Positions 45,501-55,880 of a stretch of DNA of 64,000 bases are shown here, piece after piece (the stretch's first letter is position 1; every line of letters starts with the position of its first letter). Made by a program: the position numbers and the translations under genes. This stretch comes from Amycolatopsis nalaikhensis (GTDB taxonomy: Bacteria > Actinomycetota > Actinomycetes > Mycobacteriales > Pseudonocardiaceae): NCBI RefSeq assembly GCF_030264295.1, contig NZ_CP127173.1, forward strand, positions 2,921,501 through 2,985,500, read 5' to 3'. The notes under the pieces were generated by a model. That model made no database searches. It was not told the origin of the DNA and saw only the letters and a list, made by a program, of their open reading frames with translations.

Positions 45501-47426
45501 GACGACTTCGGTGAGGACCGCGAGGCCGGCGGACTGCTCGTCGAGCCGCTCGGTGACCGGCGCCGCCTCGGCGACCGTCGTGATCGCGCCCGCCGCGGTG
45601 ATCAACGCGGTCACTTCGGCGTGGTAGCCGGTGAACGCGTCCTCGCCCTGCAGGAACCGCACCGCCCGCTGGGCGGTCTCGGAGAACGTCGTGTCCAGCT
45701 CGCCGACCAGCGCGTCCACCCGGGCGGTGTCGGCGTAGCGCAGCTCGCGCACGGTCACCAGGTGCCCGCGGGCCCGGTGCAGCTCGGCGAGGCGGCGCAC
45801 CCACGCGTCCGCCGCGTTCAGCGCCTCGCCCCGCACCCGCCGCACGAGCGACGCGGTGTCGGCCGCCGCGGTGTCGACGGCTTCGGCCGCCTGCGCGGTG
45901 AGCGAGGTGACCGTCTCGAACTCGTCCAGCACCTGCTCGGCGGTCACCCGGACGTCGGTCAGCGGTCCGCGCAGGTCACCCAGCTCGGGCTCACCGAGCC
46001 AGTGGTAGTGGTCGAAGACCCGGGCACACGCGGCGATCAGCGCTTCGAACACCGCCGCCGACGGCGCCATCTCGCCGGCCATCCGGGTGATCGACAGGCA
46101 GTCGGAGATCCCGCGGACGAGGTCGGCGTTCCCGATCCGCTCCAGCGGCCCGGTGCCGGCCGGCTGGGCCGCCGCGTAGGTGTCCGACTGGAACGGCGTC
46201 CGCCACACCTGCATCGGGTGCACCCGGCTCGGTTCGCCGGACAACGCGCGGAACAGGATCATCGTGCCGTCGTCGAACAGCGAATAGCCGTGGCACGGGA
46301 TCGGGGTCGCGACCTCCTTGCGGATCACGTTGTACGGCAGCAGGAGCGTGCGTCCCTCGGCCCGCGCGTGGAAGACGTACAGCACGTCCTCGCCGTTGGG
46401 CGAGCGGATCACGCGCTCGAACTCGAGGTCGTCCACCGTCGTGTCGAACGTCTTGCCGACGCCGGTGTCGAGGTAGTAGCCGCCGGGGAAGATGATGCCG
46501 TGGTCCTCCGGCAGCCGCTGGCACGCCTGCCCGATGCCGTCGAGCCGCGCGACGTCCCGCGTGCGCGTGTTGAAGACCAGGTAGCGGTAGTCGGTCTCCT
46601 TGTACGGCAGCATGCGCAGCAGGATCAGCGGGCCGATCCGCGCGTACGAGACTTCGGCGTCCGCGAGGCTCTGCAACGGCTCGTCGACGGGCTCGGCGTA
46701 GACGCCCTCCCCGGTCTCGGTGTTGTTTTCGACCTTGATCGTCAGCGTGCCGCCGACGGTCTCGACGAACACCTCGTTCTCGATCGAGATGTGCGGGTGC
46801 CGGCCGAGGACGTGGTCCTCGCGGGTGGTCTCGACCCACTCGAAATCGTGCGAGGGTGGGAAGACGTGGTCGCGCTCGCCGCGGTTGTCCAGGTAGGACA
46901 CCGCGCCGTCGGCCGCGACGGTCCACCGCAGCACCCGGATGTCCTCGGTGCGCGGGCCGGTCTGGAACACCGCGAGCAGCTTGCCGTCCAGCCGTCGCAG
47001 CTGCAGCAGCCGGGCCTGCCGGTAGTACCGGTACAGCTCGCCGAAGTCCCGCTCGAACTGCTCGTCCCGCAGCAGCTCGGGCAGCTCGTCGGCGCTCACG
47101 TCGTCGAACCGGAACGCGTCTTCGTCGTGGCTGAAGCGCTGCAGGGAGAAGACGTCGTCGACCGCCGTCTCGGGCTTGAGCCCGATGAAGACGTTGTAGC
47201 CGAACAACATCCGCCCGCCGACCGCGACGATGTCCCGCGGCACGCAGTTGTTCGCGGTGCGGATGCGCTCGGTGCCGACCAGCGCGAGCTGCGCGCCGCC
47301 GAAGACCTCCAGCCGCCGCGCGTTCAGCTCGTCCGCGCGCTTCGCCAGCTCCGCCGCCTGCGCGGCCAGCCGGGCGCGGAGCACCTCGTAGGTGCCCGCG
47401 TCCAGCTCGGGTCCGGCCGCGGTCAC
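42552..47426 (-). CDS. Giant AAA-type ATPase ('DNA repair ATPase' family) with long coiled coils
   Basis: A 1,624-residue cytoplasmic protein. Residues 1-45 form a helix; about 46-460 are strand-rich (propeller-like, with 'TANNCVPRDIVAVGGRMLFGYNVFIG'); 470-880 are mostly coiled coil; a further mixed region leads to the ATPase core. This has Walker A SPPGYGKTT (Lys 1265), Walker B LLYLDD (Asp 1327/1328) and sensor 1 'AGNPYTEQG' (Asn 1375). The family is named 'DNA repair ATPase' in databases, but I know no proof of that role. The GTG at 47426 overlaps the flotillin TGA, so it is the last gene of an NfeD-like/flotillin operon and may act at the flotillin membrane platform. Confidence 0.85.
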   Translation of the reverse strand: MTAAGPELDAGTYEVLRARLAAQAAELAKRADELNARRLEVFGGAQLALVGTERIRTANNCVPRDIVAVGGRMLFGYNVFIGLKPETAVDDVFSLQRFSHDEDAFRFDDVSADELPELLRDEQFERDFGELYRYYRQARLLQLRRLDGKLLAVFQTGPRTEDIRVLRWTVAADGAVSYLDNRGERDHVFPPSHDFEWVETTREDHVLGRHPHISIENEVFVETVGGTLTIKVENNTETGEGVYAEPVDEPLQSLADAEVSYARIGPLILLRMLPYKETDYRYLVFNTRTRDVARLDGIGQACQRLPEDHGIIFPGGYYLDTGVGKTFDTTVDDLEFERVIRSPNGEDVLYVFHARAEGRTLLLPYNVIRKEVATPIPCHGYSLFDDGTMILFRALSGEPSRVHPMQVWRTPFQSDTYAAAQPAGTGPLERIGNADLVRGISDCLSITRMAGEMAPSAAVFEALIAACARVFDHYHWLGEPELGDLRGPLTDVRVTAEQVLDEFETVTSLTAQAAEAVDTAAADTASLVRRVRGEALNAADAWVRRLAELHRARGHLVTVRELRYADTARVDALVGELDTTFSETAQRAVRFLQGEDAFTGYHAEVTALITAAGAITTVAEAAPVTERLDEQSAGLAVLTEVVGGLDIADAVVRTKILERVGEVTGAVNRARATLDARRRELLEAEGRAEFAAEFALLAQAVTGGLAVADTPERCDEQLGRLLLQLENLESRFGEFDDFLTALGEKRTDVYEAFSSRKQALLDERARRADRLAGSAERILGSVTRRVGSLASVDEINTYFAADPMVAKLRNVVEELRELGDQVRAEELEGRVKAARQEAGRALRDRLDLYGEGGETIRLGRHTFAVNTQDIDLTLVPHDGSMQFAITGTDYRAPVRDEAFEATRPYWDQLLVSESPEVYRAEYLATSILAERPAAELVEADLLDVVRETAAGRYDEGYARGVHDHDAAAILAALLRLRSAAGLLRFPSAARAAAQVFWAYGAGEREKAVWTTRAASLARVRDAFGPPPAMAELARELTDAMRAFFDTAGLALETEFAGEYLVEELAVAPAGFVASAGARAVLDKFRLDRRSFTEDLGALDDLADRHQLVEAWLRSFAEASGLPADDLPEAVAIELCDLPRHDSSATLVATVDGLLGAHPRITGRALTLRLDETLARTHRFRRDRVPGFRAYQRQRNALVAAERERLRLAEYRPKVMSAFVRNRLLDEVYLPLIGDNLAKQLGATGDAKRTDQSGLLLLISPPGYGKTTLMEYVASRLGLVFVKVNGPALGHGVTSVDPADAPDATARQEVEKISFALEQGNNVLLYLDDIQHTSPELLQKFISLCDAQRRMEGVWEGRTRTYDLRGKRFAVCMAGNPYTEQGKRFRIPDMLANRADVWNLGDVLSGKEELFALSYIENALTANPVLAPLAARERSDVDALVRMAGGDGSVRADQLGHAYSAIELEQVLSVLRKLLRLQRIVLANNQAYIASAAQADASRTEPPFQLQGSYRNMTKLAERIVPAMNDAELEALVDDHYAGEAQTLTSGAEANLLKLAELRGRLSPEQARRWSEVKAAFLRAQALGGDDEDPMSRAVGAVGLLADRVGAVESAIERAAGRLASGIPD

Positions 47427-49432
47427 TGCTTCGCGGGCACGAGGGTGGCCACCGACGTCTCGGCGAGGCCGAGCCGCTGCGCGGTGAGCATCAGCTCACG
47501 CAGCTTGTCGCTGTCCGGGCCGCCCGTCTGCAGCTGCTGCGCCAGGAAGGCCGACAGCGTCAGGTTCTTCACGTCCTCGGTGCTGACCGCGCCGAGGATC
47601 TTGGTGAGGTCGTCGGTGAAGCTGGCCGAGCCGTCGAGGTAGGGCCGCGCGAGCGACTGGACGACGTCGGAGTGCTGCACGAAGCCGTCCACGCTCTTGC
47701 CGAGGCCGATCGAGCCGACGATCCGGTCGAAGAACGCCGTCTCCCCGCCGACGATGTCGATGTCCGCCTTCTCCAGCCCGGCACTGAGCACGACCGCCTG
47801 TGCCTCGGCGACGTCCCGCTGCACGTCGAGCGCGGCCAGCCGGATCTCCTTCTCGGCGTCCAGCCGCAGCCGGTACTCCTCGTGCTCCCGGCTCGCGTTG
47901 TCCAGCGCGGCCATCGCGGCGGCCTTCTCGGTGAGGCCCTCGGCTTCACCCTTCAGCTTGTCGCGCAGGGCATCGGCGACCACGGTCGCCTTCTCGCGCT
48001 CGACGATCGCCTCGGCGCGGCCGACCTTCTCCAGCGCGACGGCGTCGCGTTCCTTGACCTGGGCGGCGGCCAGCCCCGCGGCGGCCTCCTCGGCCTGGAT
48101 CCCCTCCGCCAGCCGGATCTTGGCCCGCGTGTCCAGCTCGGCGGCCTGCTGGCGCGCCTCGGCGAGGACCAGCTCTTCGCGGGCCTTGTGCTTGGCGGCC
48201 TGTTCCGCGGCCTCGGCGGCCTTGATGTCCTTGACCAGGTTCTCCTGCGCCTCGGCCTCGGCCCGGATGACGAGCGCCTCACGCGTGCGCTGCGCCTCTT
48301 CGAGCACGCGCAGCTTCTTGATGTTCTCCTCCTGCTCGGCCACGGTCTTCTCGACGGCGATCCGCTCGCGGACCACCTCGGCGATCGACCGCTTCTCGGC
48401 TTCGAGCTCCTTGTCCTTCGCGATCCGGGACAGCTCGGTCTCGCGCTCGCGGCCGATCACCTCGAGCAGGCGGTCCTTCTCGATCCGCTCGGACTCGATG
48501 GCGATGACGCGCTCGCGGTTCTTGCCCGCGACCTCGATCTCGCGCTGCTGGTTCTGCTGCTGGATGCCGAGCTGCTCGTCCGTGCGCAACTGCGCGGCCT
48601 GCGCCTTGAGCCGCTCTTCGGCCTGCACCTTGGCGATCTCGGCCTCTTCGCGCGCCCGCATGGTCTCGACCTCGCGGCGCTGCTTGATCTCCGCGTCGGT
48701 CTGCCGCCGCTCCAGTTCGAGGATCGCCTCGCGGGCGTCGACGTCCTGGCGGGTGATCTCCTTCTCCTCGTTGCGGCGGAACTCGTTGGTGCGCACGTGC
48801 TCGATCGCCGTCAGCTCGGTGATCTTGCGGATGCCCTGCGCGTCCAGGATGTTCGCCGCGTCGAGCGACGCCATCGGGGTCTGCTCGAGGTAGTCGATCG
48901 CGGCGTCTTCGAGGCTGTAGCCGTTCAGGTCGGTGCCGATGACGCGGATGATCTGGTCGCGGAACTCGTTGCGCTGGGTGTAGAGGTCGACGAAGTCGAG
49001 CTGCTTGCCCACGGTCTTCAGCGCCTCGGAGAACTTGGCGTTGAACAGCTCCTGCAGGGTTCCCTGGTCGCTCGCGCGTTCGGTGCCGATCGCCTGCGCG
49101 ACCTTCACGACGTCCTCGGCGGTCTTGTTGACGCGCACGAAGAACGAGATCCGGATGTCGGCGCGGATGTTGTCGCGGCAGATCAGGCCTTCCTGACCGG
49201 TGCGGGCGATGTCGATCGTCTTCACCGAGATGTCCATGACCTCGGCCTTGTGCAGCACGGGCAGCACGATGGCACCGGTGAAGGTGACGTCGACCCGGCG
49301 CACCTTGGAGATGATCAGAGCCTTGCCCTGCGGCACCTTGCGGAACAGCCGGCTCACGACGAACAGCAGCACGAGAACGATCAGGACGACGACGGCGATC
49401 ACGACGCCGGCCCCCACGCCGATGGCATCCAT
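47423..49432 (-). CDS. Flotillin-family (YqiK-like) SPFH protein
   Basis: A 669-residue membrane-anchored scaffold. An N-terminal membrane helix (about 5-27) is followed by the SPFH domain (about 35-215, with 'GKALIISKVRRVDVTFTGAIVLPVLHKAEVMDISVKTIDI'), then a very long Glu/Ala/Arg-rich coiled coil (about 215-560) and a C-terminal region that should drive oligomers. Bacterial flotillins organise membrane microdomains. It lies 6 bp past the NfeD-like gene and overlaps the ATPase start by 4 bp, which places the three proteins in one assembly (inference). Confidence 0.92.
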   Translation of the reverse strand: MDAIGVGAGVVIAVVVLIVLVLLFVVSRLFRKVPQGKALIISKVRRVDVTFTGAIVLPVLHKAEVMDISVKTIDIARTGQEGLICRDNIRADIRISFFVRVNKTAEDVVKVAQAIGTERASDQGTLQELFNAKFSEALKTVGKQLDFVDLYTQRNEFRDQIIRVIGTDLNGYSLEDAAIDYLEQTPMASLDAANILDAQGIRKITELTAIEHVRTNEFRRNEEKEITRQDVDAREAILELERRQTDAEIKQRREVETMRAREEAEIAKVQAEERLKAQAAQLRTDEQLGIQQQNQQREIEVAGKNRERVIAIESERIEKDRLLEVIGRERETELSRIAKDKELEAEKRSIAEVVRERIAVEKTVAEQEENIKKLRVLEEAQRTREALVIRAEAEAQENLVKDIKAAEAAEQAAKHKAREELVLAEARQQAAELDTRAKIRLAEGIQAEEAAAGLAAAQVKERDAVALEKVGRAEAIVEREKATVVADALRDKLKGEAEGLTEKAAAMAALDNASREHEEYRLRLDAEKEIRLAALDVQRDVAEAQAVVLSAGLEKADIDIVGGETAFFDRIVGSIGLGKSVDGFVQHSDVVQSLARPYLDGSASFTDDLTKILGAVSTEDVKNLTLSAFLAQQLQTGGPDSDKLRELMLTAQRLGLAETSVATLVPAKQ

Positions 49433-49438
49433 TCCAGC

Positions 49439-50038
49439 TCAGTCCTTTTCTGCTTCGAGTTCCAGCGGGCTGACCCAGAAGAACTCGCCCTCGGAGTCGT
49501 AGTCGTGGATGACCACGCGGCTGCCCGCGTGGAGGTTGCCTTCGCCGGCCATCCGGACTTGGACGATCGCCGACGAGCCGTCGGCGGCGGTGACCTCGGC
49601 CTGGCCGAAGTCGTGCGTCACGGTCGACGTGCGGATGACGCAGGCCCGGCCCACGAAGTCCGCCCGCGTCGGCTCGGTCACGGAGAAGAGCCGGCGCAAC
49701 GGCACCACGAGCACCCGGGTGGCGAGCGCGCCGAGGACCAGGGCGACCAGCAGGACGGCGACGCCGAGGAGCACCCGCACCGGCGTGGCCGGGTGGACGG
49801 CCTGGAGAACCACCGTTCCGGCGAGGCTGAGGAACCAGCTGAACGCGGTGAGCAGCGAGAGCGGGATGGCCAGGGGAACGCCGCCGAAGCCGGCGAACAG
49901 TCCGTCACCGAGCCCGCCGTGGTGGTCCAGGTCGACGGCGCCGAGCAGGGCCAGCAGCCAGTAGCCGATCACGACGACCAGCAGGAAGCTGAAGAGCACG
50001 GCCGGAAAACCCGTGGCCGCGGCGATGAACCCGCTCAT
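49439..50038 (-). CDS. NfeD/YqiJ-like membrane protein with OB-fold tail
   Basis: A 199-residue membrane protein with three or four hydrophobic segments (about 12-140) and a C-terminal OB-fold domain (about 145-199, 'DFVGRACVIRTSTVTHDFGQAEVTAADGSSAIVQVRM'). YqiJ/NfeD proteins accompany flotillins in many bacteria. ATG 50038 is chosen because the first membrane segment starts just after it; GGAAGG is about 12 bases upstream. It is first in the operon with the flotillin and the giant ATPase. A terminator (50146-50177) separates it from the PEBP gene upstream. Confidence 0.88.
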   Translation of the reverse strand: MSGFIAAATGFPAVLFSFLLVVVIGYWLLALLGAVDLDHHGGLGDGLFAGFGGVPLAIPLSLLTAFSWFLSLAGTVVLQAVHPATPVRVLLGVAVLLVALVLGALATRVLVVPLRRLFSVTEPTRADFVGRACVIRTSTVTHDFGQAEVTAADGSSAIVQVRMAGEGNLHAGSRVVIHDYDSEGEFFWVSPLELEAEKD

Positions 50039-50145
50039 CGACGTCGAATCCTTCCCCCAAGAGGCTTCGGCGCCGCAAGCCTCGGAGCAGGACTGTAACC
50101 CGGCTGAACAGGGCAATCGACTACGAATGGGTCACGGTGACAAAA

Positions 50146-50177
50146 GGCCCGGCACCGGTTCGCACCGGTGCCGGGCC
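50146..50177 (-). terminator. Terminator downstream of the PEBP gene
   Basis: A perfect 14-bp stem, GGCCCGGCACCGGT with its complement, and a TCGC loop. On the minus strand it is followed by TTTTG. It separates the PEBP gene from the flotillin operon. Confidence 0.85.
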
Positions 50178-50187
50178 GTTGAAGCGG

Positions 50188-50721
50188 TCAGCCCTTGTTC
50201 TCGTACACCGGTGTGATCACGGCGCGGGCCAGCGTGTGGCCGAACATGTTGAAGCCGAGGAACGCCGGGGTCGCGTCCTCGTCGACCTCGAGCTTGTCGA
50301 GGTCCAGGGCGTGCACCGCGAAGTAGTACCGGTGCGGGCCGTGCCCGGGCGGGGGCGCGGCGCCGAGGAACTGCTTGACCCCGCCGTCGCCCTTCAGCGT
50401 CACCGCGCCCTCGGGCAGGCCGGAGCCGTCGCCCGCGCCGGACGCCAGCTCCGTCACCGACGCCGGGATGTTGAACACGGCCCAGTGCCAGAACCCGCTG
50501 CCGGTCGGGGCGTCCGGGTCGTAGCAGGTGACCGCGAAGCTCTTCGTCTCCGCCGGGAAGCCCTCCCACGCGAGGTGCGGCGAACGGTCCTCGCCGCCGG
50601 CGCCGAAGATGCCGGAGAGGTGGGGCGTGGCCAGGGTTTCGCCGTCGGCGACGTCGTCGCTGCGCACGGTGAACGACGGCACGTCGGGCAGGGATTCGTA
50701 CGGGCCGGGTGCTTGCGGCAT
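50188..50721 (-). CDS. YbhB/YbcL-family (PEBP, Raf-kinase-inhibitor-like) protein
   Basis: A 177-residue phosphatidylethanolamine-binding-fold protein. The ligand-pocket motifs are '[25 protein letters not shown]' and '[18 protein letters not shown]'. No signal peptide is present, so it is cytoplasmic. AGGAGG lies right before ATG 50721. The bacterial role is not settled. A terminator follows. Confidence 0.9.
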   Translation of the reverse strand: MPQAPGPYESLPDVPSFTVRSDDVADGETLATPHLSGIFGAGGEDRSPHLAWEGFPAETKSFAVTCYDPDAPTGSGFWHWAVFNIPASVTELASGAGDGSGLPEGAVTLKGDGGVKQFLGAAPPPGHGPHRYYFAVHALDLDKLEVDEDATPAFLGFNMFGHTLARAVITPVYENKG

Positions 50722-50895
50722 GGATCCTCCTGATCATGGAACTGGAGTCTTGCGCCAGGTTAGGCCCCCTGGTCCGGCCGCGCGTGTCAGGGACGGATCT
50801 CAGGGTTCTTCGGGGGGTTACCCCCATGTACTGGGTTCCCACTCGGTCATAACGTTCTTCACGCAGAGGAAACAACACTGAGGGGACCAACGACC

Positions 50896-51666
50896 ATGGC
50901 GCGCCCGCTTCTGGCTCTGGGTGGCATCGTCCTGATCGGCGTCGGCCTGGCGACCGCGTTCGGCTGGGGCTGGGGATCGGACTTCGAGAACACGAACACC
51001 CTTTCGGAAACCATCCGCAGCGTGAAGCTGGAGGGTGACTCGGGGTCGGTGAAGATCCGCACCGGCTCGGGGCCGTCGTCGGTGCACCAGAAGGTCGACT
51101 ACCACTGGCGCAGCAAGCCCGGTGACACCTTCTACCGCGTCGAGGGCGACCAGCTGGTGCTCGGCGACTGCGGGAACAACTGCTCGGTCGACTTCGACGT
51201 CGTCGTGCCGGCGGGGGTGCCGGTCACCGGCCAGGTCGACTCCGGCGGGCTGGACATCGCCGGCGTGGCCAGCGTGGACGTCCGCGCGGACTCCGGCCAC
51301 GCCCGCGTCGAAGACGTGCCCGGCCTGGTGAAGCTGCGGCTGGAGAGCGGCGGCATCGACCTGCGTGACGTCGGCGAGGTCCAGCTGCACGCCGACTCGG
51401 GCAGCATCAAGGGCAACGACGTCCGCGGCCCGGTCGACGTGACGTCGTCGAGCGGGAGCGTCGACTTTTCCTTGACGCAGGCGAACAACGTGAAGATCAA
51501 GGCGGACAGCGGCAGCGTCGAGGTGGCCGTGCCGGGCGGGCCGTACCGCGTGATCGGCGACAGCGACAGCGGGCACCGCGACATCGACGTCCCGACCGAC
51601 GGCTCCGCGCCGCACACGCTCGACCTCACCACCGAAAGCGGCAGCGTCACGGTCCGCGCGGCCTGA
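50896..51666 (+). CDS. DUF4097-family repeat protein, membrane-anchored
   Basis: A 256-residue protein: an N-terminal signal-anchor helix (about 4-27), then a DUF4097 adhesin-like beta-solenoid with repeated 'DSGSVKI', 'DSGGLDIAGV', 'DSGSIKGNDV', 'SSGSVDFS' strands. Two cysteines in 'GDCGNNCSVDF' may form a disulfide outside the membrane. DUF4097 proteins are often near envelope-stress regulators; none is seen here. The small gene at 51697 follows by 30 bp. Confidence 0.85.
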   Translation: MARPLLALGGIVLIGVGLATAFGWGWGSDFENTNTLSETIRSVKLEGDSGSVKIRTGSGPSSVHQKVDYHWRSKPGDTFYRVEGDQLVLGDCGNNCSVDFDVVVPAGVPVTGQVDSGGLDIAGVASVDVRADSGHARVEDVPGLVKLRLESGGIDLRDVGEVQLHADSGSIKGNDVRGPVDVTSSSGSVDFSLTQANNVKIKADSGSVEVAVPGGPYRVIGDSDSGHRDIDVPTDGSAPHTLDLTTESGSVTVRAA

Positions 51667-51696
51667 CCTTTTCCTTACTACGGGGGCATTTTTCCG

Positions 51697-51930
51697 ATGG
51701 GCAAGATCGAACGGCGGGTGCTCGCCGCCGCGTTGCTGGGAGCCGTCGCGATGTTCGGCGTCGTGGGCTTCACGCGGGGGGAGGAACCCGCGGCGCCGGC
51801 TCAGGGGGTGCCGGTCGCCGCGGATTCCCACTATCGAGTGATCTCCTGGACGAGCACTCCGGCGGAAGTCGTTGTGTCGCAAGGGGATTCGGATTTCTTC
51901 TTCACTTCCTGGACTACTCGCCGCTCCTGA
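51697..51930 (+). CDS. Small exported or membrane-anchored hypothetical protein
   Basis: A 77-residue protein with a hydrophobic N-terminal segment (about 7-26, 'VLAAALLGAVAMFGVVGFT') and a short Pro/Ala-rich then strand-like tail ending 'SWTTRRS'. I recognise no domain. It stands 30 bp after the DUF4097 gene and 67 bp before the peptidase gene, so all three may be co-transcribed. Confidence 0.6.
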   Translation: MGKIERRVLAAALLGAVAMFGVVGFTRGEEPAAPAQGVPVAADSHYRVISWTSTPAEVVVSQGDSDFFFTSWTTRRS

Positions 51931-51997
51931 GTTGTCGGTGGTCGCTGTTAGGAAGGAAGCACGCCGAAGGACGGCGTGCAGGGGGAGGAACCACATC

Positions 51998-53437
51998 ATG
52001 GGGATACGCGGGATCGTCGCGCTCGTGGCGGCGGTCGTGGTCGCGGCGGCGGTACCGGCCGTCGCGGAGGCTTCTTCGCTCTCGTGGCGGCCATGCGCCA
52101 CAACACAGGAGCCGACGGCGGAGTGTTCGACGGTCGAGGTCCCGATCGACCGCGCCCGGCCGGAGCTGGGGTCGGCGCAGTTGGCGCTGGCGCGGCTGCC
52201 CGCGCTCGACCCGGCGCACCGGATCGGCTCGCTGCTGGTGAACCCGGGCGGTCCGGGCGGCTCCGGCGTCGGGTTCGTCCAGTTCGGCGGGCTGGCGTCC
52301 CCGGACCTCGCGCGGCTGCGGCAGCGGTTCGACATCGTGGGCTTCGACCCGCGCGGCGACTGGTTCAGCACCCCGCGCATCACGTGCGGCGAGGGGTTGT
52401 GGGACCCGGCGCTGAACCGGTTCCCGGCGACCCGGACGGAGTACGACGCGCTGGTGGCGCACAACCGGAAGGTGGGCGAGGAGTGCCTGGCCCGCACGGG
52501 ACCGCTGCTGGAGAACGCGGACACGCAGAGCGCGGCCGAGGACATCGAGACGATCCGCGCGGCGCTGGGCGAGCCGAAGATCTCGTGGCTGGGCCTGTCG
52601 TACGGCACGGAGCTGGGGGCGGTCTACGCGTCGAAGCACCCGGACCGGGTGCGCACGATGGTCCTGGACGGCGCGGTCGACCACGCCCGCCCGTTGCGCC
52701 AGGCGATCCTCGAAGAGGCGGCGGCGACGGAAGACGCACTGGTCCGGTTCGCGGACTGGTGCCGCGGGTCGGCCGACTGCGCGTTGCGCGGCGAGGACGT
52801 CCTGGCGTTCTACGACGACGTGGTGTCCCGAGCGGCCCACGGAGCGGTGTGGTCGAGCGACCTCAAGCGCCCCGCGACGGCCGACGAGATCTCGGCGGGC
52901 GTCTACAACCACTTGTACATCCGCGAGGAGTGGCCAACGCTGGGCAAGGCACTGGCCGCGGCGGGCGGCGAGTTCCCGGACGCGGCGAAGCTGACGGGTC
53001 GGAACCAGTTCCAGTCCCCGATCTACGGGGCATACCGGGCGATCGGCTGCCACGACTTCCCGTCACCGTTCACCGGACCGGCGGACATGGGCGCGATGGC
53101 CGGGCTGCTGCGCGTGGTGGCGCCACACAGCTGGCGGTATTCGGAGTACTGGGACTTCACGAGCGGCTGCACGGGCTGGCCGATCCCGCCGAAGAACCCA
53201 CCCCAGCAGCACCCGGTGAAGGGAGCCCCGCCGATCCTGGTGGTGGGCGGCGCACACGACCCGGCAACGCCGCTGGCCTGGGCGCGCGGGCTGGCGTCGA
53301 GCATCGAGGGAGCGGCACTGCTGATTCGAACGGACGACGGCCACACGGGGCTGTTCAACTCGGCATGCGCCCGTGCGGCGGAGGTGGAGTACTTGGTGAG
53401 CGGGGTGCCGCCGGGACGCGGGGCGGTGTGCCGGTGA
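51998..53437 (+). CDS. Secreted alpha/beta-hydrolase, tripeptidyl aminopeptidase (TAP) type
   Basis: A 479-residue exported peptidase. A signal peptide (1-25, ending AEA|S) is followed by the hydrolase core. The oxyanion region is 'GSLLVNPGGPGGSG', the nucleophile elbow 'WLGLSYGTELGAVYA' (Ser in GLSYG), and the C-terminal TAP-like domain gives 'VVGGAHDPATPLAWA' (Asp) and 'TDDGHTGLFN' (His). Such enzymes remove tripeptides or act as prolyl-type exopeptidases outside the cell. GGGGGAGG lies 9 bases before ATG 51998. Confidence 0.9.
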   Translation: MGIRGIVALVAAVVVAAAVPAVAEASSLSWRPCATTQEPTAECSTVEVPIDRARPELGSAQLALARLPALDPAHRIGSLLVNPGGPGGSGVGFVQFGGLASPDLARLRQRFDIVGFDPRGDWFSTPRITCGEGLWDPALNRFPATRTEYDALVAHNRKVGEECLARTGPLLENADTQSAAEDIETIRAALGEPKISWLGLSYGTELGAVYASKHPDRVRTMVLDGAVDHARPLRQAILEEAAATEDALVRFADWCRGSADCALRGEDVLAFYDDVVSRAAHGAVWSSDLKRPATADEISAGVYNHLYIREEWPTLGKALAAAGGEFPDAAKLTGRNQFQSPIYGAYRAIGCHDFPSPFTGPADMGAMAGLLRVVAPHSWRYSEYWDFTSGCTGWPIPPKNPPQQHPVKGAPPILVVGGAHDPATPLAWARGLASSIEGAALLIRTDDGHTGLFNSACARAAEVEYLVSGVPPGRGAVCR

Positions 53438-53875
53438 GGGCCTGCGGAGCCGCGACCTGGCAGAGCCAACGAGCGCGCCCGGTGGCCTTGACGCTGGTGA
53501 CCCGCCCGGCGGCCACGGGAGAACGGCGGCTGGGTCCGGCCGCGGGAGGACCGGTGGCTAGGTCGCACCCCGCGCGGCGAAGCCGCGGGGTCGGCCCGAG
53601 CCGGGTCCACCCCCGGCGCCCGGGCCCCTGGCCGGGCGGCGGCCCCGAGCTCGGCGGCTCGGCCGCGGAAGCCCGGCCCAGCCAAGCCGCAGCGGCACCG
53701 CCAACACAGGCCCGAGCCGGGTCCAACCCCCGGCACCCGGCCTCGCCAAGCCCGGCCACCGACCCCATCCACCGAGGTCACCGGCCGGGTGAGCGGCGTC
53801 ACACCAACCCGATCGCCCACCCACTCCAGGCCCGGGAACAAGAACCCGAATCCGCTCGTTAGGCTGGGTACGAAG

Positions 53876-53896
53876 GTTGAGCGCAGTCGACTCAAG
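53876..53896 (+). promoter_or_regulatory. HAIR element (HspR binding site) upstream of dnaK
   Basis: GTTGAGC, 7 bases, then ACTCAAG. The HspR consensus is CTTGAGT-N7-ACTCAAG; the right arm is perfect and the left matches 5 of 7. It lies just before the -35, as expected for repression by HspR, encoded last in the same operon. Confidence 0.88.
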
Positions 53897-53902
53897 TCCG
53901 GC

Positions 53903-53933
53903 TTGACGAGGCGCGCGAAGGCCGGACTAAACT
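53903..53933 (+). promoter_or_regulatory. dnaK promoter candidate
   Basis: TTGACG (53903-53908) and TAAACT (53928-53933) with a 19-base spacer; a shifted -10 would give 17. It is followed 75 bp later by the dnaK start and overlaps the downstream side of the HAIR site. Confidence 0.55.
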
Positions 53934-54008
53934 TGCCACGGGCCCGCTCAAGGCGGGAACGAACGTGCAGGTCACGAACATAGCAGGCTTACACAGGAGG
54001 AAAGCACC

Positions 54009-55876
<1,868 letters not shown>

Positions 55877-55880
<4 letters not shown>

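Larger units (their letters stand above)
53438..54008. other. Gene-free GC-rich stretch upstream of dnaK
   Basis: About 440 bp before the dnaK promoter show no convincing gene. Contents: a hairpin of CCCCGCG and CGCGGGG near 53568-53590, and an imperfect direct repeat of about 29 bp at 53595-53623 and 53711-53740. Frames here are open only because stops are rare in such GC-rich DNA. The HAIR site and dnaK promoter lie at the right end. Confidence 0.5.

Noticed and set aside
42822-47642. A 1,606-codon open frame on the plus strand opposite the giant ATPase gene
   Set aside because: It is a GC-driven shadow: the translation is low-complexity (Arg/Val/Gln/Leu-rich) without domains, while the minus strand has clear AAA motifs and operon overlaps.
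53438-53870. Several open frames in both directions before dnaK
   Set aside because: Products are Pro/Arg/Gly/Ala-rich with no domain, ribosome site or consistent codon pattern.
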